Shown one piece after another: positions 18,481 through 27,174 of a stretch of 64,000 nucleotides of DNA (within the stretch, counting starts at the first letter, position 1; each line of letters starts with the position of its first letter). The notes beneath the pieces are model-generated. The model was given only the letters and a program-made list of their open reading frames with translations. It was not told where the DNA came from and made no database searches. The translations under genes and the position numbers were made by a program. Source of the DNA: Paraburkholderia sp. IMGN_8 (GTDB taxonomy: Bacteria > Pseudomonadota > Gammaproteobacteria > Burkholderiales > Burkholderiaceae); the NCBI RefSeq assembly GCF_038050405.1, contig NZ_CP150901.1:744001-808000 (forward strand), written 5' to 3'.

Positions 18481-19012
18481 GATCGATCACCGGTTTGTTC
18501 GGATCCGCCAGGGTTTTATAGGGTAATTGCGCTGCATGCGGGTTGTTCGTCGTGTCGTCGATGACGCGCTCGACGTCCGCGGTTTTTGCGAGTTCGGCCA
18601 GGAAGGTTTTCTTGTCGAATCCGGGTGCAACGCAACCCTGCACGTAGATGAAGCGACGTTGCAGCATGAGCCACAGCGTCGACTGTTCGCGCCAATGAGT
18701 CGCGAAGTTGATGTTGGCGAGACGCCGCTGGACTGCCTCGGCGATTTCGACGTCGTAGAGGTACGCGTTCGATAAACGGCAACGGCCTTCCACCCAGCAG
18801 CTGTTGCCGCGCTCGATCCGGTAATGACTGTCGTCCAACCATTCCTGTTCGGTTTCGAGCGGACCCAAAGGCACCGGGCATCCGCTGATCGCTTTGGAAA
18901 TCTGGAAGAAAGGATCGTGGCCGCGGTTGACGCGTTCATCTTCGGCGTGGGCCTGGCAAGTGAGCACGCCGATCAGCAGACTTGCCAGAGTGCGACGGAT
19001 CGGATGTTTCAT
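18470..19012 (-). CDS. Exported protein, BON-like domain
   Basis: The 180-residue protein starts at the ATG at 19012, with GGAGACGAAAG before it. Residues 1-24 are a signal peptide ending AHA-E. The mature part has two paired-cysteine segments (ISGCPVPLG, NSCWVEGRC) and a C-terminal region, EIAEAVQRRLANINFAT to LAELAKTADVERVIDD, with the alternation of a BON phospholipid-binding domain. This last call is tentative. Location is probably periplasmic. Confidence 0.5.
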   Translation of the reverse strand: MKHPIRRTLASLLIGVLTCQAHAEDERVNRGHDPFFQISKAISGCPVPLGPLETEQEWLDDSHYRIERGNSCWVEGRCRLSNAYLYDVEIAEAVQRRLANINFATHWREQSTLWLMLQRRFIYVQGCVAPGFDKKTFLAELAKTADVERVIDDTTNNPHAAQLPYKTLADPNKPVIDPGN

Positions 19013-19083
19013 TCTTTCGTCTCCGGTTCCTGGGCGCGCTTGCTCCACGGGCGAAAGCGGTGCAGCCGCCTTCGATCATGACC

Positions 19084-19731
19084 TTACCGGCCCTTGCGTC
19101 GATTCTCGACGGCGAACTTGATCAACTCGGCCTGGCCTTCGATATCGAGCTTGCGCTTCAGATTCAGCCGGTGTGTCTCCACGGTGCGCACGGACAGGTC
19201 GTTGCGTTGAGCGATCTGTTTGCTCGATAGGCCTTCCGCGAGTGCATCGAGGATATCGCGTTCGCGTGGGGTGAGCCGTTCAATCGGCGATTGCGTCGCC
19301 GACGCCTGAATCAGGCGCGCGCCCAGCCCCGCGCTGAAAAACGTCTTGCCTTCGAGCACCGCGCCGATCGCCTGGATGATCTCGGTTGCGGGCGAGTCCT
19401 TCAGCACGTAGCCGCTGGCGCCCGCGCGTACCGCCTGGGTCACGTATTCGAGATTGTCGTGCATCGACAGCATCAGCACGCGAATCGCAGGGAAGCGCTC
19501 ATGAAACATGCCGGCTAGCGCGATGCCGTTCATGCCGTTCATCCCGACATCCATCAGCACCAGATGAGGTTCGTGGCTAGCCGCGAGCACGAGCGCTTCC
19601 TGCGCATTGCCCGCTTCGCCGACGATCTCGATGTTGCGCACCGCTTCGAGCCGGGCCCGCAAGCCGTCGCGCACGAGCGGATGATCGTCGATCAAAACCA
19701 GACGTGCGATGGCGGATGAGGTGTCGTTCAT
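19084..19731 (-). CDS. NarL/FixJ-type response regulator (MctR-like)
   Basis: The 215-residue regulator starts two bases after the kinase stop. Residues 10-125 form a receiver (acidic DD pair in IDDHPLVRDGL, phospho-Asp in VLMDVGMNGMNG, Lys in YVLKDSPA). Residues 150-210 are a LuxR-type helix-turn-helix (LTPRERDILDALAEGLSSKQ, LSVRTVETHRLNLKRKL). With the Cache-domain kinase it forms a pair facing a monocarboxylate permease, as in mctSR-mctP of rhizobia, so it probably activates that permease. The longer open frame running upstream through the kinase is a frame shadow. Confidence 0.88.
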   Translation of the reverse strand: MNDTSSAIARLVLIDDHPLVRDGLRARLEAVRNIEIVGEAGNAQEALVLAASHEPHLVLMDVGMNGMNGIALAGMFHERFPAIRVLMLSMHDNLEYVTQAVRAGASGYVLKDSPATEIIQAIGAVLEGKTFFSAGLGARLIQASATQSPIERLTPRERDILDALAEGLSSKQIAQRNDLSVRTVETHRLNLKRKLDIEGQAELIKFAVENRRKGR

Positions 19732-19733
19732 AT

Positions 19734-21143
19734 TCAGTTTTCCTGCAAGGCCGGCAAATGAGGCGCGTGTGTTCCCAACGGCACGCGCGCGGTCACGATC
19801 GTATGGCCGGTTTGCGAGCTGAGCGACAGCTTGCCGCCCAGCGCGTCTAGCCGCTCGCGCATGTTGCGCAGTCCGACACCGGCGCGTGGACCGACGAACG
19901 CATGCGCCACGTCGAAACCGCGCCCGTTGTCGGAGATCGATAGCGTGACGGCATCGTTCGATACTTCGAGCGACAGCGCCGCGCTCGATGCTTGTGCGTG
20001 CCGCACGATATTTGTCAGCGCTTCCTGCGCAATGCGGAACAGCGCGGTGTTGACCGCTTCCGGCAAAGCCGCGGCGTTCGTGTGCATGATCTGCGTGAAG
20101 CCGATCGCGATACCCGACTCGTCGCTCAATTCTCGCGTGAGTTGTTCCAGCGCGGCTGCTACGCCGAGGTCGTCGAGCATCGACGGACGCAGCGCGTGGG
20201 AAATGCGGCGTACTTCGCGCAGCGTGTCGCCGAGCCGCGCGAGACTGGTCGAGAGCGCGGCTTCCGCCGCGGGCACGCGCGTCTCGCTGCGTTCGAAGCG
20301 CGCCAGCGCCGATTCGAGCAGCAGCTTGGCCGACACCATCATCTGACTGATACCGTCGTGCAGTTCGCGCGAGAGCCGCGCGCGTTCGTGTTCCTGCGAC
20401 TCGACCACCTGCTGCGCGAGCCGTTTCAATTTCGCGTCGGCGCTGCGGTATTCGGTGACGTTGAGCACCAGCGCACACAACGCGATCACGGCGAGTCCGG
20501 CCAGTGCGATCGCGTCGATCCACTTCATCGTGCGATCGATGTTCGCCGCCGCGCCCTGGTCGATGTGCGCGAGCGTCGTATCCACGTCGTCCAGATAGAT
20601 GCCGGTGCCGATCATCCAGCCCCATCGTTCGAGCGGCACCACATAGCCGAGTTTCGAGGCGAGCTTGCCCGTCGACGGACGATGCCAGACGTAACGCACA
20701 TAGCCGCCGCCGCGCGAGGCGGCGGCGAGCAGTTGTTGAATCGTCGGCGCGCCTTGCGGATCGCGCAGCGCCCACAGATCGCGTCCGACCAGATCCGGCT
20801 CACGCGGATGCATCAGCGAACGGCCATGCATGTCGTAGACGAAGAAGTAGCCGTCCTGGCCGAAATCCATTTTCTCCAGGATGTCGAGCGCGCGGGTGCG
20901 CAGCATTGCATCGTCGCGCGCATTGTCGCGTCCAGCGTTGTAGAGCGGCGCGATCGCTGTGGTCGCGAGCTCGACGTAGTGCTTGAGTTCGATTTCCTTG
21001 CTGGCCATGTACGCAGCCTGCGTCGTGGCGTGCTGAGTTTCGGCGAGCGCCGTGGCTTCGTGGCGCACGCCGATTTCGATGCTCGCGATGGCGGCCAGAA
21101 AGGGCACGATAGCCAGCAGGAAGATCTTCGCTTTGAGTTTCAT
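19734..21143 (-). CDS. Cache-domain sensor histidine kinase (MctS-like)
   Basis: The 469-residue kinase has a membrane helix at about 5-25, an extracytoplasmic single-Cache domain (GQDGYFFVYDMHGRSLMHP, LGYVVPLERWGWMIGTGIYL) and a second helix at about 207-228. A HisKA_3 dimerisation domain with the phosphoacceptor His262 in RELHDGIS follows, then a HATPase domain (N-box ALTNIVRHAQ, DNGRGFD, GVGLRNMRERL). Periplasmic Cache domains of this kind often sense small carboxylates. The adjacent regulator and divergent permease suggest a monocarboxylate signal. Confidence 0.88.
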   Translation of the reverse strand: MKLKAKIFLLAIVPFLAAIASIEIGVRHEATALAETQHATTQAAYMASKEIELKHYVELATTAIAPLYNAGRDNARDDAMLRTRALDILEKMDFGQDGYFFVYDMHGRSLMHPREPDLVGRDLWALRDPQGAPTIQQLLAAASRGGGYVRYVWHRPSTGKLASKLGYVVPLERWGWMIGTGIYLDDVDTTLAHIDQGAAANIDRTMKWIDAIALAGLAVIALCALVLNVTEYRSADAKLKRLAQQVVESQEHERARLSRELHDGISQMMVSAKLLLESALARFERSETRVPAAEAALSTSLARLGDTLREVRRISHALRPSMLDDLGVAAALEQLTRELSDESGIAIGFTQIMHTNAAALPEAVNTALFRIAQEALTNIVRHAQASSAALSLEVSNDAVTLSISDNGRGFDVAHAFVGPRAGVGLRNMRERLDALGGKLSLSSQTGHTIVTARVPLGTHAPHLPALQEN

Positions 21144-21162
21144 CGTTGAAAAGACGGCCGTC

Positions 21163-21200
21163 GGGCTACGTAGTATTGCGTAGCCGCCTTACGTAGTTGC
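21163..21200. promoter_or_regulatory. Candidate operator: repeated CGTAG motifs
   Basis: CGTAG occurs three times, at 21169, 21179 and 21192, two of them inside the palindrome-like TACGTAG. The first two also form an inverted pair (GCTACG...GCGTAGC). The site is 20-55 bases upstream of the kinase start and in the shared region with the divergent permease, where a NarL-type regulator would bind. Confidence 0.45.
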
Positions 21201-21202
21201 GC

Positions 21203-21600
21203 GCTTGTGAGGACGCTCATGAAGGCGAATACTACATCCCCACGGCGTGCCGCGCCTTGCGGACGGGCGCGTCTTCTGGCGCACTGTCGCGGATCCGGGC
21301 CGGCCCGGCATATTTATAAAATCAGCAGGAGACACATGAACCTCGTTTCAAGCTCAGTCCGTGCACCGTCGCAAGGGGACGGCGTTCGCCGTCGCTACGC
21401 CGGTGGCCATGACCTGCGGTGTTTTTCCGCATTCGTCTGAATGTTCGATCGACGAATTGGATAAGCCGTCGCGCCAATCCATTCTCGCTTGGGCAACAAG
21501 CAAACTCCGGTTTTTGCGCCTGATAGCAGGTAACCGGTTGTCCGCGTGCCGGACCACAAGTCATGTCACGCGGTTTCGATAATAGACTTAGGAGAAGTTC
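21203..21600. other. Divergent intergenic region of the permease/regulator locus
   Basis: About 400 bases with no recognisable gene; it must contain the promoter of the DUF3311-permease operon. A ribosome site, TTAGGAGAAG, ends it. Confidence 0.5.
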
Positions 21601-21798
21601 GTGGAGACCTCCCAACCGGCCGGCCGTTCATGGCTATGGCTTATCTTGCTGATTCCGTACATCGCACTGTTGTGGCTGCCGTTCTATAACGACACGCGTC
21701 CCTCGTTTGCCGGCTTTCCGTTCTTCTACTGGTATCAGTTCTTGTGGGTGCCGTTGACCTCGCTACTGATTTACGCCGTGTATCGAGGTGTCAAATGA
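21601..21798 (+). CDS. DUF3311 small membrane protein
   Basis: The 65-residue protein starts at a GTG after AGGAG. It has two membrane helices (LWLILLIPYIALLWLPFYN and the YQFLWVPLTSLLIYAVYRG segment). DUF3311 proteins regularly precede SSS-type permeases and are thought to be accessory subunits, as YhjB/YjcH-like proteins are for related carriers. Its stop overlaps the permease start by four bases. Confidence 0.85.
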   Translation: METSQPAGRSWLWLILLIPYIALLWLPFYNDTRPSFAGFPFFYWYQFLWVPLTSLLIYAVYRGVK

Positions 21799-23276
21799 GC
21801 GATCTGAATCCTGTGAATCCGGTTGCGATGACCGTCTTTATCGCGTTCTTTGTTCTCGTCACCGTGATCGGTTTTTTTGCCGCGCGCTGGAAGCGGGGCG
21901 ACCTCACGCAGTTGCATGAATGGGGACTTGGCGGCCGCCAGTTCGGCACGGTGATTTCGTGGTTCCTCGTGGGCGGCGACTTCTATACCGCCTATACCGT
22001 GATCGCGGTGCCCGCGCTGGTGTACTCGGTGGGTGCGTATGGTTTCTTCGCATTGCCGTACACGATCATCGTCTACCCGTTCGTGTTCGCGGTGATGCCG
22101 AGGCTGTGGAAAGTCGCGAAGGAGAAGGACCACATCACGGCAGCCGACTACGTGCAGGGCGAATATGGCGGCAAGTGGTTTCCGGCTGCGGTTGCGCTGA
22201 CCGGCATTGTCGCGACGATGCCGTATATCGCGCTGCAACTGGTGGGCATGCAGGTCGTGATCAAGGGCTTGGGCGTGAGTGGCGAAATGCCGTTGATCGT
22301 CGCCTTCGTGATTCTTGCGTTGTACACGTACGCCAGCGGCTTGCGGGCGCCGGCGATGATCGCGTTCGTGAAGGACATCATGATCTACATCGTCGTGATC
22401 GCGGCGGTGTGGCTGATTCCGTCGAAGCTCGGCGGTTACGCGCATGTGTTCGATGCGGCCGATACGTATTTCAAGGCCAAGGGTGGCGCGACGGGCATCA
22501 TCCTGAAGCCGGCGCAATTTACCGCGTATGCATCGCTTGCCTTGGGTTCGGCGCTGGCCGCGTTTATGTATCCGCACACGATGACGGCGGTGTTGTCGTC
22601 CTCGTCCGTGAGCACGGTGCGTAAGAATGCGATTTTCTTGCCGGCTTATACGTTGTTGCTGGGGCTGATTGCGTTGCTTGGGTATATGGCGATTGCGGCC
22701 GGCGTGCATGTGAAGTCGGCGTCCGACATGGTGCCCGCGCTGTTCAACACGCTGTTTCCTTCGTGGTTCGTCGGCTTTGCAGCCGCGGCGATCGCGATTA
22801 GCGCGTTGGTGCCCGCCGCGATCATGTCGATTGGGGCGGCCAATCTGTTTACGCGGAATTTGTGGCGTCCTCTCGTCTCGCCGGATATCACGCCTGCGGC
22901 GGAAGCTTCTACTGCGAAGATTGTTTCTCTGGTCGTCAAGTTTGGCGCGCTGTTGTTTATTGTGTTTTTGCCGACGCAGTATGCGATTGATTTGCAGTTG
23001 CTGGGTGGGGTTTGGATTTTGCAGATCTTTCCGGCTATTGTTTTTTCTCTTTATACGCGGCGGTTGAACACGCCGGGGTTGTTCATGGGGTGGCTTGTTG
23101 GGATTGTCATTGGGACTGGGATGGCCGTTTCGCAAGGGCTCAAGCCGGTGTTTGCCATGCATTTTGGCGACGCTGTCTATCCGGTTTATATCGGGTTGAT
23201 TGCTCTTGTGGGTAATGTTGTTGTTAGTTTTGTTGTTTCGGTTTTGTCTCCTCGGAGAGTTGTTGTGGTTGTTTGA
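21795..23276 (+). CDS. mctP: Sodium:solute symporter family monocarboxylate permease
   Basis: The 493-residue carrier has 13 to 14 membrane helices and SSS motifs: GGRQFGTVISWFLVGGDFYT, ITAADYVQGEYGG, FMYPHTMTAVLSSSS. Layout and sequence resemble MctP of rhizobia, which takes up lactate, pyruvate, acetate and related acids. The neighbouring Cache kinase/regulator pair supports this. The 3-prime end is followed by the repeat element, with no conventional terminator seen. Codon use near the end is rich in T (GTTGTT runs), unlike the rest of the gene. Confidence 0.82.
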   Translation: MSDLNPVNPVAMTVFIAFFVLVTVIGFFAARWKRGDLTQLHEWGLGGRQFGTVISWFLVGGDFYTAYTVIAVPALVYSVGAYGFFALPYTIIVYPFVFAVMPRLWKVAKEKDHITAADYVQGEYGGKWFPAAVALTGIVATMPYIALQLVGMQVVIKGLGVSGEMPLIVAFVILALYTYASGLRAPAMIAFVKDIMIYIVVIAAVWLIPSKLGGYAHVFDAADTYFKAKGGATGIILKPAQFTAYASLALGSALAAFMYPHTMTAVLSSSSVSTVRKNAIFLPAYTLLLGLIALLGYMAIAAGVHVKSASDMVPALFNTLFPSWFVGFAAAAIAISALVPAAIMSIGAANLFTRNLWRPLVSPDITPAAEASTAKIVSLVVKFGALLFIVFLPTQYAIDLQLLGGVWILQIFPAIVFSLYTRRLNTPGLFMGWLVGIVIGTGMAVSQGLKPVFAMHFGDAVYPVYIGLIALVGNVVVSFVVSVLSPRRVVVVV

Positions 23277-23378
23277 GGTTTTTTTGCCTGGCCGGCGTCT
23301 TGGGTGGTGTGCCTACGGCGTTGGCCTTTCCTTGATTTGTTAGTGGTCTATTAGCGTCGCCCCTGTGCGGGGCAGGCA

Positions 23379-23410
23379 CTTACTTTCTTTGCCGCCGCAA
23401 AGAAAGTAAG
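23379..23410. repeat. Hairpin of the left arm
   Basis: A perfect 13-bp stem, CTTACTTTCTTTG and CAAAGAAAGTAAG, with loop CCGCCG. It could act as a transcript-stabilising or terminating structure for the permease operon. Confidence 0.8.
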
Positions 23411-23463
23411 CAAAGAAAGCGGCTTCACCCCGCTAATTCTTAAGCGGGCCCCCTGGCTTGGAG

Positions 23464-24988
23464 CTCAGGATTACCCACATCTCGTGATGTGAATCACCCG
23501 TCCTGGCTAAAGATCCGGTACATCTCGGTGATTTCGTGAAGGACCAGGAACCCTCGCCACATGACGGTGGGCCCGGGCGGGTGATCATGCTTACGGTTCA
23601 GATAACCGCCGAGTTTGGCGATCCACAGTACGACTTCGCCTAGCGAAGGCGTTGCCACCGGTGGTTTTGAGGTGCGGTTGGCGCGGCAGTAAAGCGCGCG
23701 CCATTCGTCGGGCTGAAGTAGCACTTCACACGACAGATCCGGGTCGGCCCGACCCAGCAGCGTGGCGTACATGATTCGCCAGCTGATCACTGCAAATAGC
23801 GCGGTCGCGCGGACGAACCGTTCAAGATTGCCGAACTGGCGCGCCTCGATCCGACAGCCGCTTTTGAGCACACGATGCCACGATTCGATCGTCCAGCGAC
23901 GTGCATACCATTCGAGTCGTTCAAGTGCATCGCTCAGCGTGAGCGTGGGCACAGAGCTGAGCAGCATCCACTCGAGCGGCTCGACGCCCGCTGGCGGATC
24001 GGTTTCAAGTGCGTGGATTGCAAACACATCCACCGGGGTGAGCCGGGCGCGCCCGGTGCCTTTGGTCGACGGTCTGGGTGGTGCAATCAGGCTGACCTGC
24101 GTGCAACGCAGCGTCAGACGCGCAGTGCGCCGGGCCATGTTGCGGTGTGCCGGCAACTCCAGTTCGATCTCGCCTGATGGGGCGCTCGCCGTCACCGTGT
24201 CCCAGAGATAACGCTCGGGGTGCGCCGTCCGACGGTCCCATGCCGCACGAATGAGCCAGTCTACGCCAGCAGGCCGCTCGGCCACGAACACTTCATAGAC
24301 GTCGCTTTCGCGGTCGCCCACGCCCACCATGCGCGTATCGGGACATCGGGTCTTAAGGGCTGCCAGATGGTTCAGACCCTCAACCCATTTAACGCTTTCC
24401 TTGTCATTGAAGTCGCGCTTTGAGCGTTGACGCCTGCGGCCCAGATCTGCGTCATCGCGCACCCACGTCTTCATGCCCAGCACGCCGAGCGGCAGGCCTT
24501 CCGGTGTCACGGCCAGCAGGCTGTGCAGCATGAAGCCGCGCGACTGGTTGCCCGTGCCGTAGCCCAGGCCTTCGGTCGCGCCCAGATGCGTCAGGTTGAA
24601 TTCGGTTGTGTCCTGCACCGCGAGCACGACTGGCACCTGGGTCATGCGCTTGAGCGTCTGGTCTACGTGAGGTGCAAGCACACCGTCCGTATCGACCTGG
24701 TCGTTATCGAAGAAGCGATAGGCCGCCTTGAGTTCGGCGGCATCCATGGAGCGTGGAAACGAGCAGTCCGGTGTGCTGGCAAGCCGGCGTGCCAGTGCAA
24801 CGAGCCGATTCGTCAAACGGGCATCGCCCAGATTTGCCGCACCGAATTCGATGTCGGCCCAGTCGTCCTGGTCATCCTGATTCTCGGTCGAAGGCAATTG
24901 CGTCTGGTTCCTGTGGCGGTGCCTCAAGTTAACACCACCTCAAGCTGTTTACAAGCGCTATCCCGGCACAGATGTGGGTAATCCTGAG
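23464..24988 (-). mobile_element. IS4-family insertion sequence (1525 bp)
   Basis: The element is bounded by perfect 19-bp inverted repeats beginning CTCAGGATTACCCACATCT at both ends. It is flanked by a 9-bp direct target duplication GGCTTGGAG (23455-23463 and 24989-24997). It carries one transposase gene on the minus strand. Family, target length and end structure agree with the IS50/Tn5-like branch of IS4. Confidence 0.92.
23494..24927 (-). CDS. IS4-family transposase (Tn5/IS50-like)
   Basis: The 477-residue enzyme is full length and intact, so the element may be active. The N-terminal DNA-binding domain (residues about 20-80: WADIEFGAANLGDARLTNRL, AELKAAYRFFDND) is of the Tn5 type. The catalytic DDE residues lie in VQDTTEF, GVGDRESDVYE and YARRWTIESWHRVLKSG. 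This last one fits the IS4 signature Y-2-R-3-E-6-K exactly. It cuts and pastes its own element by binding the terminal repeats. Confidence 0.92.
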   Translation of the reverse strand: MRHRHRNQTQLPSTENQDDQDDWADIEFGAANLGDARLTNRLVALARRLASTPDCSFPRSMDAAELKAAYRFFDNDQVDTDGVLAPHVDQTLKRMTQVPVVLAVQDTTEFNLTHLGATEGLGYGTGNQSRGFMLHSLLAVTPEGLPLGVLGMKTWVRDDADLGRRRQRSKRDFNDKESVKWVEGLNHLAALKTRCPDTRMVGVGDRESDVYEVFVAERPAGVDWLIRAAWDRRTAHPERYLWDTVTASAPSGEIELELPAHRNMARRTARLTLRCTQVSLIAPPRPSTKGTGRARLTPVDVFAIHALETDPPAGVEPLEWMLLSSVPTLTLSDALERLEWYARRWTIESWHRVLKSGCRIEARQFGNLERFVRATALFAVISWRIMYATLLGRADPDLSCEVLLQPDEWRALYCRANRTSKPPVATPSLGEVVLWIAKLGGYLNRKHDHPPGPTVMWRGFLVLHEITEMYRIFSQDG

Positions 24989-25441
24989 GGCTTGGAGGAG
25001 GCAGTGGAGCATCTGGAATCTGTGTCATCGCGCATTCCGCGCTGGTGACAAGGCAGTCATCCTTCCCGCCTCGCACTGCGTGCTCGCCGGAACGGTCCGC
25101 AAGGGAAACCCGCGGCTTCGTTTGTGCGTGGTGAGGGCCATCGGCTGCGCTTCGGTGAGGCGCTGCTCTATGCAGGCGCGAACTACCACCCAGAGCGAAA
25201 TGCCAACACCACGGTTAGCGTTGGCAATGCAACAGCAGACCAACGCGCCGGACGAAACGTGAGCACCAAAAGCAGGAGGTGGTTTGATGAAGTACCGCTA
25301 CGGCGCGCGCAGCGCCGCCGGAAGTATGACTGCCTTGTCACTCACGCCGAATGTGCGAGAACACAGATTCCAGATGCTCCACTACCTCCTCCAAGCCAGG
25401 GGACCCGCTTAAGAATTAGCGGTGTGAAGCCGCTTTCTTTG

Positions 25442-25473
25442 CTTACTTTCTTTGCGGCGGCAAAGAAAGTAAG
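25442..25473. repeat. Hairpin of the right arm
   Basis: The inverted copy of the left-arm hairpin: a 13-bp perfect stem CTTACTTTCTTTG/CAAAGAAAGTAAG with loop CGGCGG. Confidence 0.8.
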
Positions 25474-25706
25474 TGCCCGCCCCGCACAGGGGCGAAGCTA
25501 ATAGACCACTAACAAATCAAGAAAAGGCCAACGCCGCAGGCGTACAACCCAAAGCGCCGAGCAGGCAAACAGCACAGGGGGAACGCTAAAAAACCGATAC
25601 CATTAGGATCGCGCCCCAGAATAGCGAAAAAAAGCAAAGGCGAGCTTAGCTGCAAGCAGTCTTCGAAAACCGATCGTAAAGATCCACAAAAAAACCGGAG
25701 AAGAGC

Positions 25707-27119
25707 ATGAAAGCCAGCACCATCGCCGAACGGGAAGCTCTTGGCCGTGCCGCCCGCGAGCACTCGAAGCGTTCGAGCCACCGCACGGTAGGTGAGCTGA
25801 AGCGCAACCCGATCGAACTGCTCAAGCAAAGCAACGAGGGCCGTGTCGAAAACCTCGTGCCGTTGCGCTATGGGCGCATGGCCGTCTCGCCGTTCACCTT
25901 CTTTCGCGGCACCGCGATTCTGCAAGCCAACGATTTGAGCCAGATTTCCGACACGGGCCTCACCATGCCGATCTGCGGCGACGGCCATCTGATGAATTTC
26001 GGCGGTTTCGCCACGCCTGAGCGACAGCTCGTATTCGATTTGAATGACTTCGACGAAGTGGCGGTCGGTCCTTTCGAGTGGGACCTGAAACGCCTGACCG
26101 CGAGCCTCGTGGTCGCCGCGCGGCACATGGGTTTGAGTCGCGGCGCGGCTGAGAATCTGGTGATGACGGCCGTCACCGAATATCGCGATCGCATAGCGCA
26201 ATATGCGCAATGCGGTGCGCTCGAACTCTGGTACGACCGCATCACCTTCGACCGGATGGCGGAAACCGCGCTGACCCCGGAGCGCCGCCGCACCGTGCGG
26301 CGCGGCATGGAAAAGGCAGCGAACCGCACTCACGAAAGCTCGCTGGAGAAAATGGCCGAGCACAACGGCGACCACTGGACGATCCGCGATGCACCGCCGG
26401 TGCTGTTCCACGTGCTGGGCGCGAACGCGCTATTCACGACGGAAGAGACCGAAGCGTACAAGGGCGCCAACTGGCGCAAGATGCTCGAACGCATGTGGGG
26501 CGACTATCTGAAGACGATGTCGCACGACCGGCGTGAGTTGCTGAGTCATTTCACCGTGCAGGATATCGTGTTCAAGGTGGCGGGCGTCGGCAGCGTGGGC
26601 ACGCGCTGTATGGTGGTGCTGAGCGTCGATCACATGGACAAGCCGCTGTTCCTGCAAATCAAGGAAGCGCGGCCATCGGTGATCGCGCAGCACTACAAGT
26701 CGCCGGCCATCAAGCACGAAGGCGAACGCGTCGTGCAAGGGCAACGTATGTTGCAGGCCGCGAGCGACATCTTCCTCGGCTGGGCGAGCGGGCCGATGGG
26801 GCGGGATTTTTATTTCCGGCAACTGCGCGACATGAAACTGTCGGCGAACATCGAGTTATTCGACGCTGACCTGCTGGAAGGCTATGCACGGCTGTGCGGC
26901 TGGATCATGGCGCGCGCGCATGCGAAGGCGAGCGGCAAGGCCATCGAAGTCAGCTCGTACATTGGCCGCGGCGATCAGTTCGCGGAAGCGCTCGCCGGCT
27001 ATGCCGCCTCCTATGCAGACCAGGTGGAGAGCGATTACGAAGTGTTCATGAAAGCCTGTCGCAGCGGTGTATTGCAGGCTCGCACCGAGGAAGATATGGC
27101 GGCGGATTTTCGCGTGTAG
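25707..27119 (+). CDS. DUF2252 family protein
   Basis: The 470-residue protein has a GGAGAAG ribosome site. LVPLRYGRMAVSPFTFFRG, CGDGHLMNFGGFATPERQLV and FDLNDFDEVAVGPFEWDLKR are hallmark motifs of DUF2252. The GD.H..N and ND.D pattern recalls the catalytic loop of aminoglycoside-phosphotransferase-like kinases, but the substrate is unknown. No membrane segment is present. A hairpin follows in the gap to the convergent deacetylase gene. Confidence 0.85.
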   Translation: MKASTIAEREALGRAAREHSKRSSHRTVGELKRNPIELLKQSNEGRVENLVPLRYGRMAVSPFTFFRGTAILQANDLSQISDTGLTMPICGDGHLMNFGGFATPERQLVFDLNDFDEVAVGPFEWDLKRLTASLVVAARHMGLSRGAAENLVMTAVTEYRDRIAQYAQCGALELWYDRITFDRMAETALTPERRRTVRRGMEKAANRTHESSLEKMAEHNGDHWTIRDAPPVLFHVLGANALFTTEETEAYKGANWRKMLERMWGDYLKTMSHDRRELLSHFTVQDIVFKVAGVGSVGTRCMVVLSVDHMDKPLFLQIKEARPSVIAQHYKSPAIKHEGERVVQGQRMLQAASDIFLGWASGPMGRDFYFRQLRDMKLSANIELFDADLLEGYARLCGWIMARAHAKASGKAIEVSSYIGRGDQFAEALAGYAASYADQVESDYEVFMKACRSGVLQARTEEDMAADFRV

Positions 27120-27132
27120 CAGTGGTTTTTGC

Positions 27133-27163
27133 GCGGCTCGCAGCGTGCCGGGAGGCGAGCCGC
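27133..27163. terminator. Hairpin between convergent genes
   Basis: GCGGCTCG and CGAGCCGC form a perfect 8-bp stem between the DUF2252 gene and the convergent deacetylase gene. A T-run follows on neither side immediately. Confidence 0.4.
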
Positions 27164-27174
27164 AGCCGCTGTGT

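Larger units (their letters stand above)
23300..25552. repeat. Long inverted-repeat element, interrupted by an IS
   Basis: Two arms of about 250 bases are almost perfect inverted copies. The left arm is 23300-23463 continuing at 24998-25085; the right arm is about 25300-25552. A central region of about 215 bases lies between. Each arm carries the hairpin CTTACTTTCTTTG/CAAAGAAAGTAAG with a 6-base loop. Removing the IS and one target copy restores a left arm that matches the intact right arm base for base across the junction. I recall similar hairpin-bearing repeats throughout Paraburkholderia genomes. No protein is recognisable in it. Confidence 0.85.

Noticed and set aside
19732..20775. Extension of the NarL regulator frame upstream into the kinase gene
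   Set aside because: The kinase gene in another frame explains this stretch; the regulator start at 19731 gives the complete known family length.
24427..24981. Plus-strand frame of 184 codons inside the IS
   Set aside because: It is antisense to the transposase, which shows complete DDE and YREK motifs.
25509..26411. Minus-strand frame of 300 codons
   Set aside because: Antisense to the DUF2252 gene, no family features.
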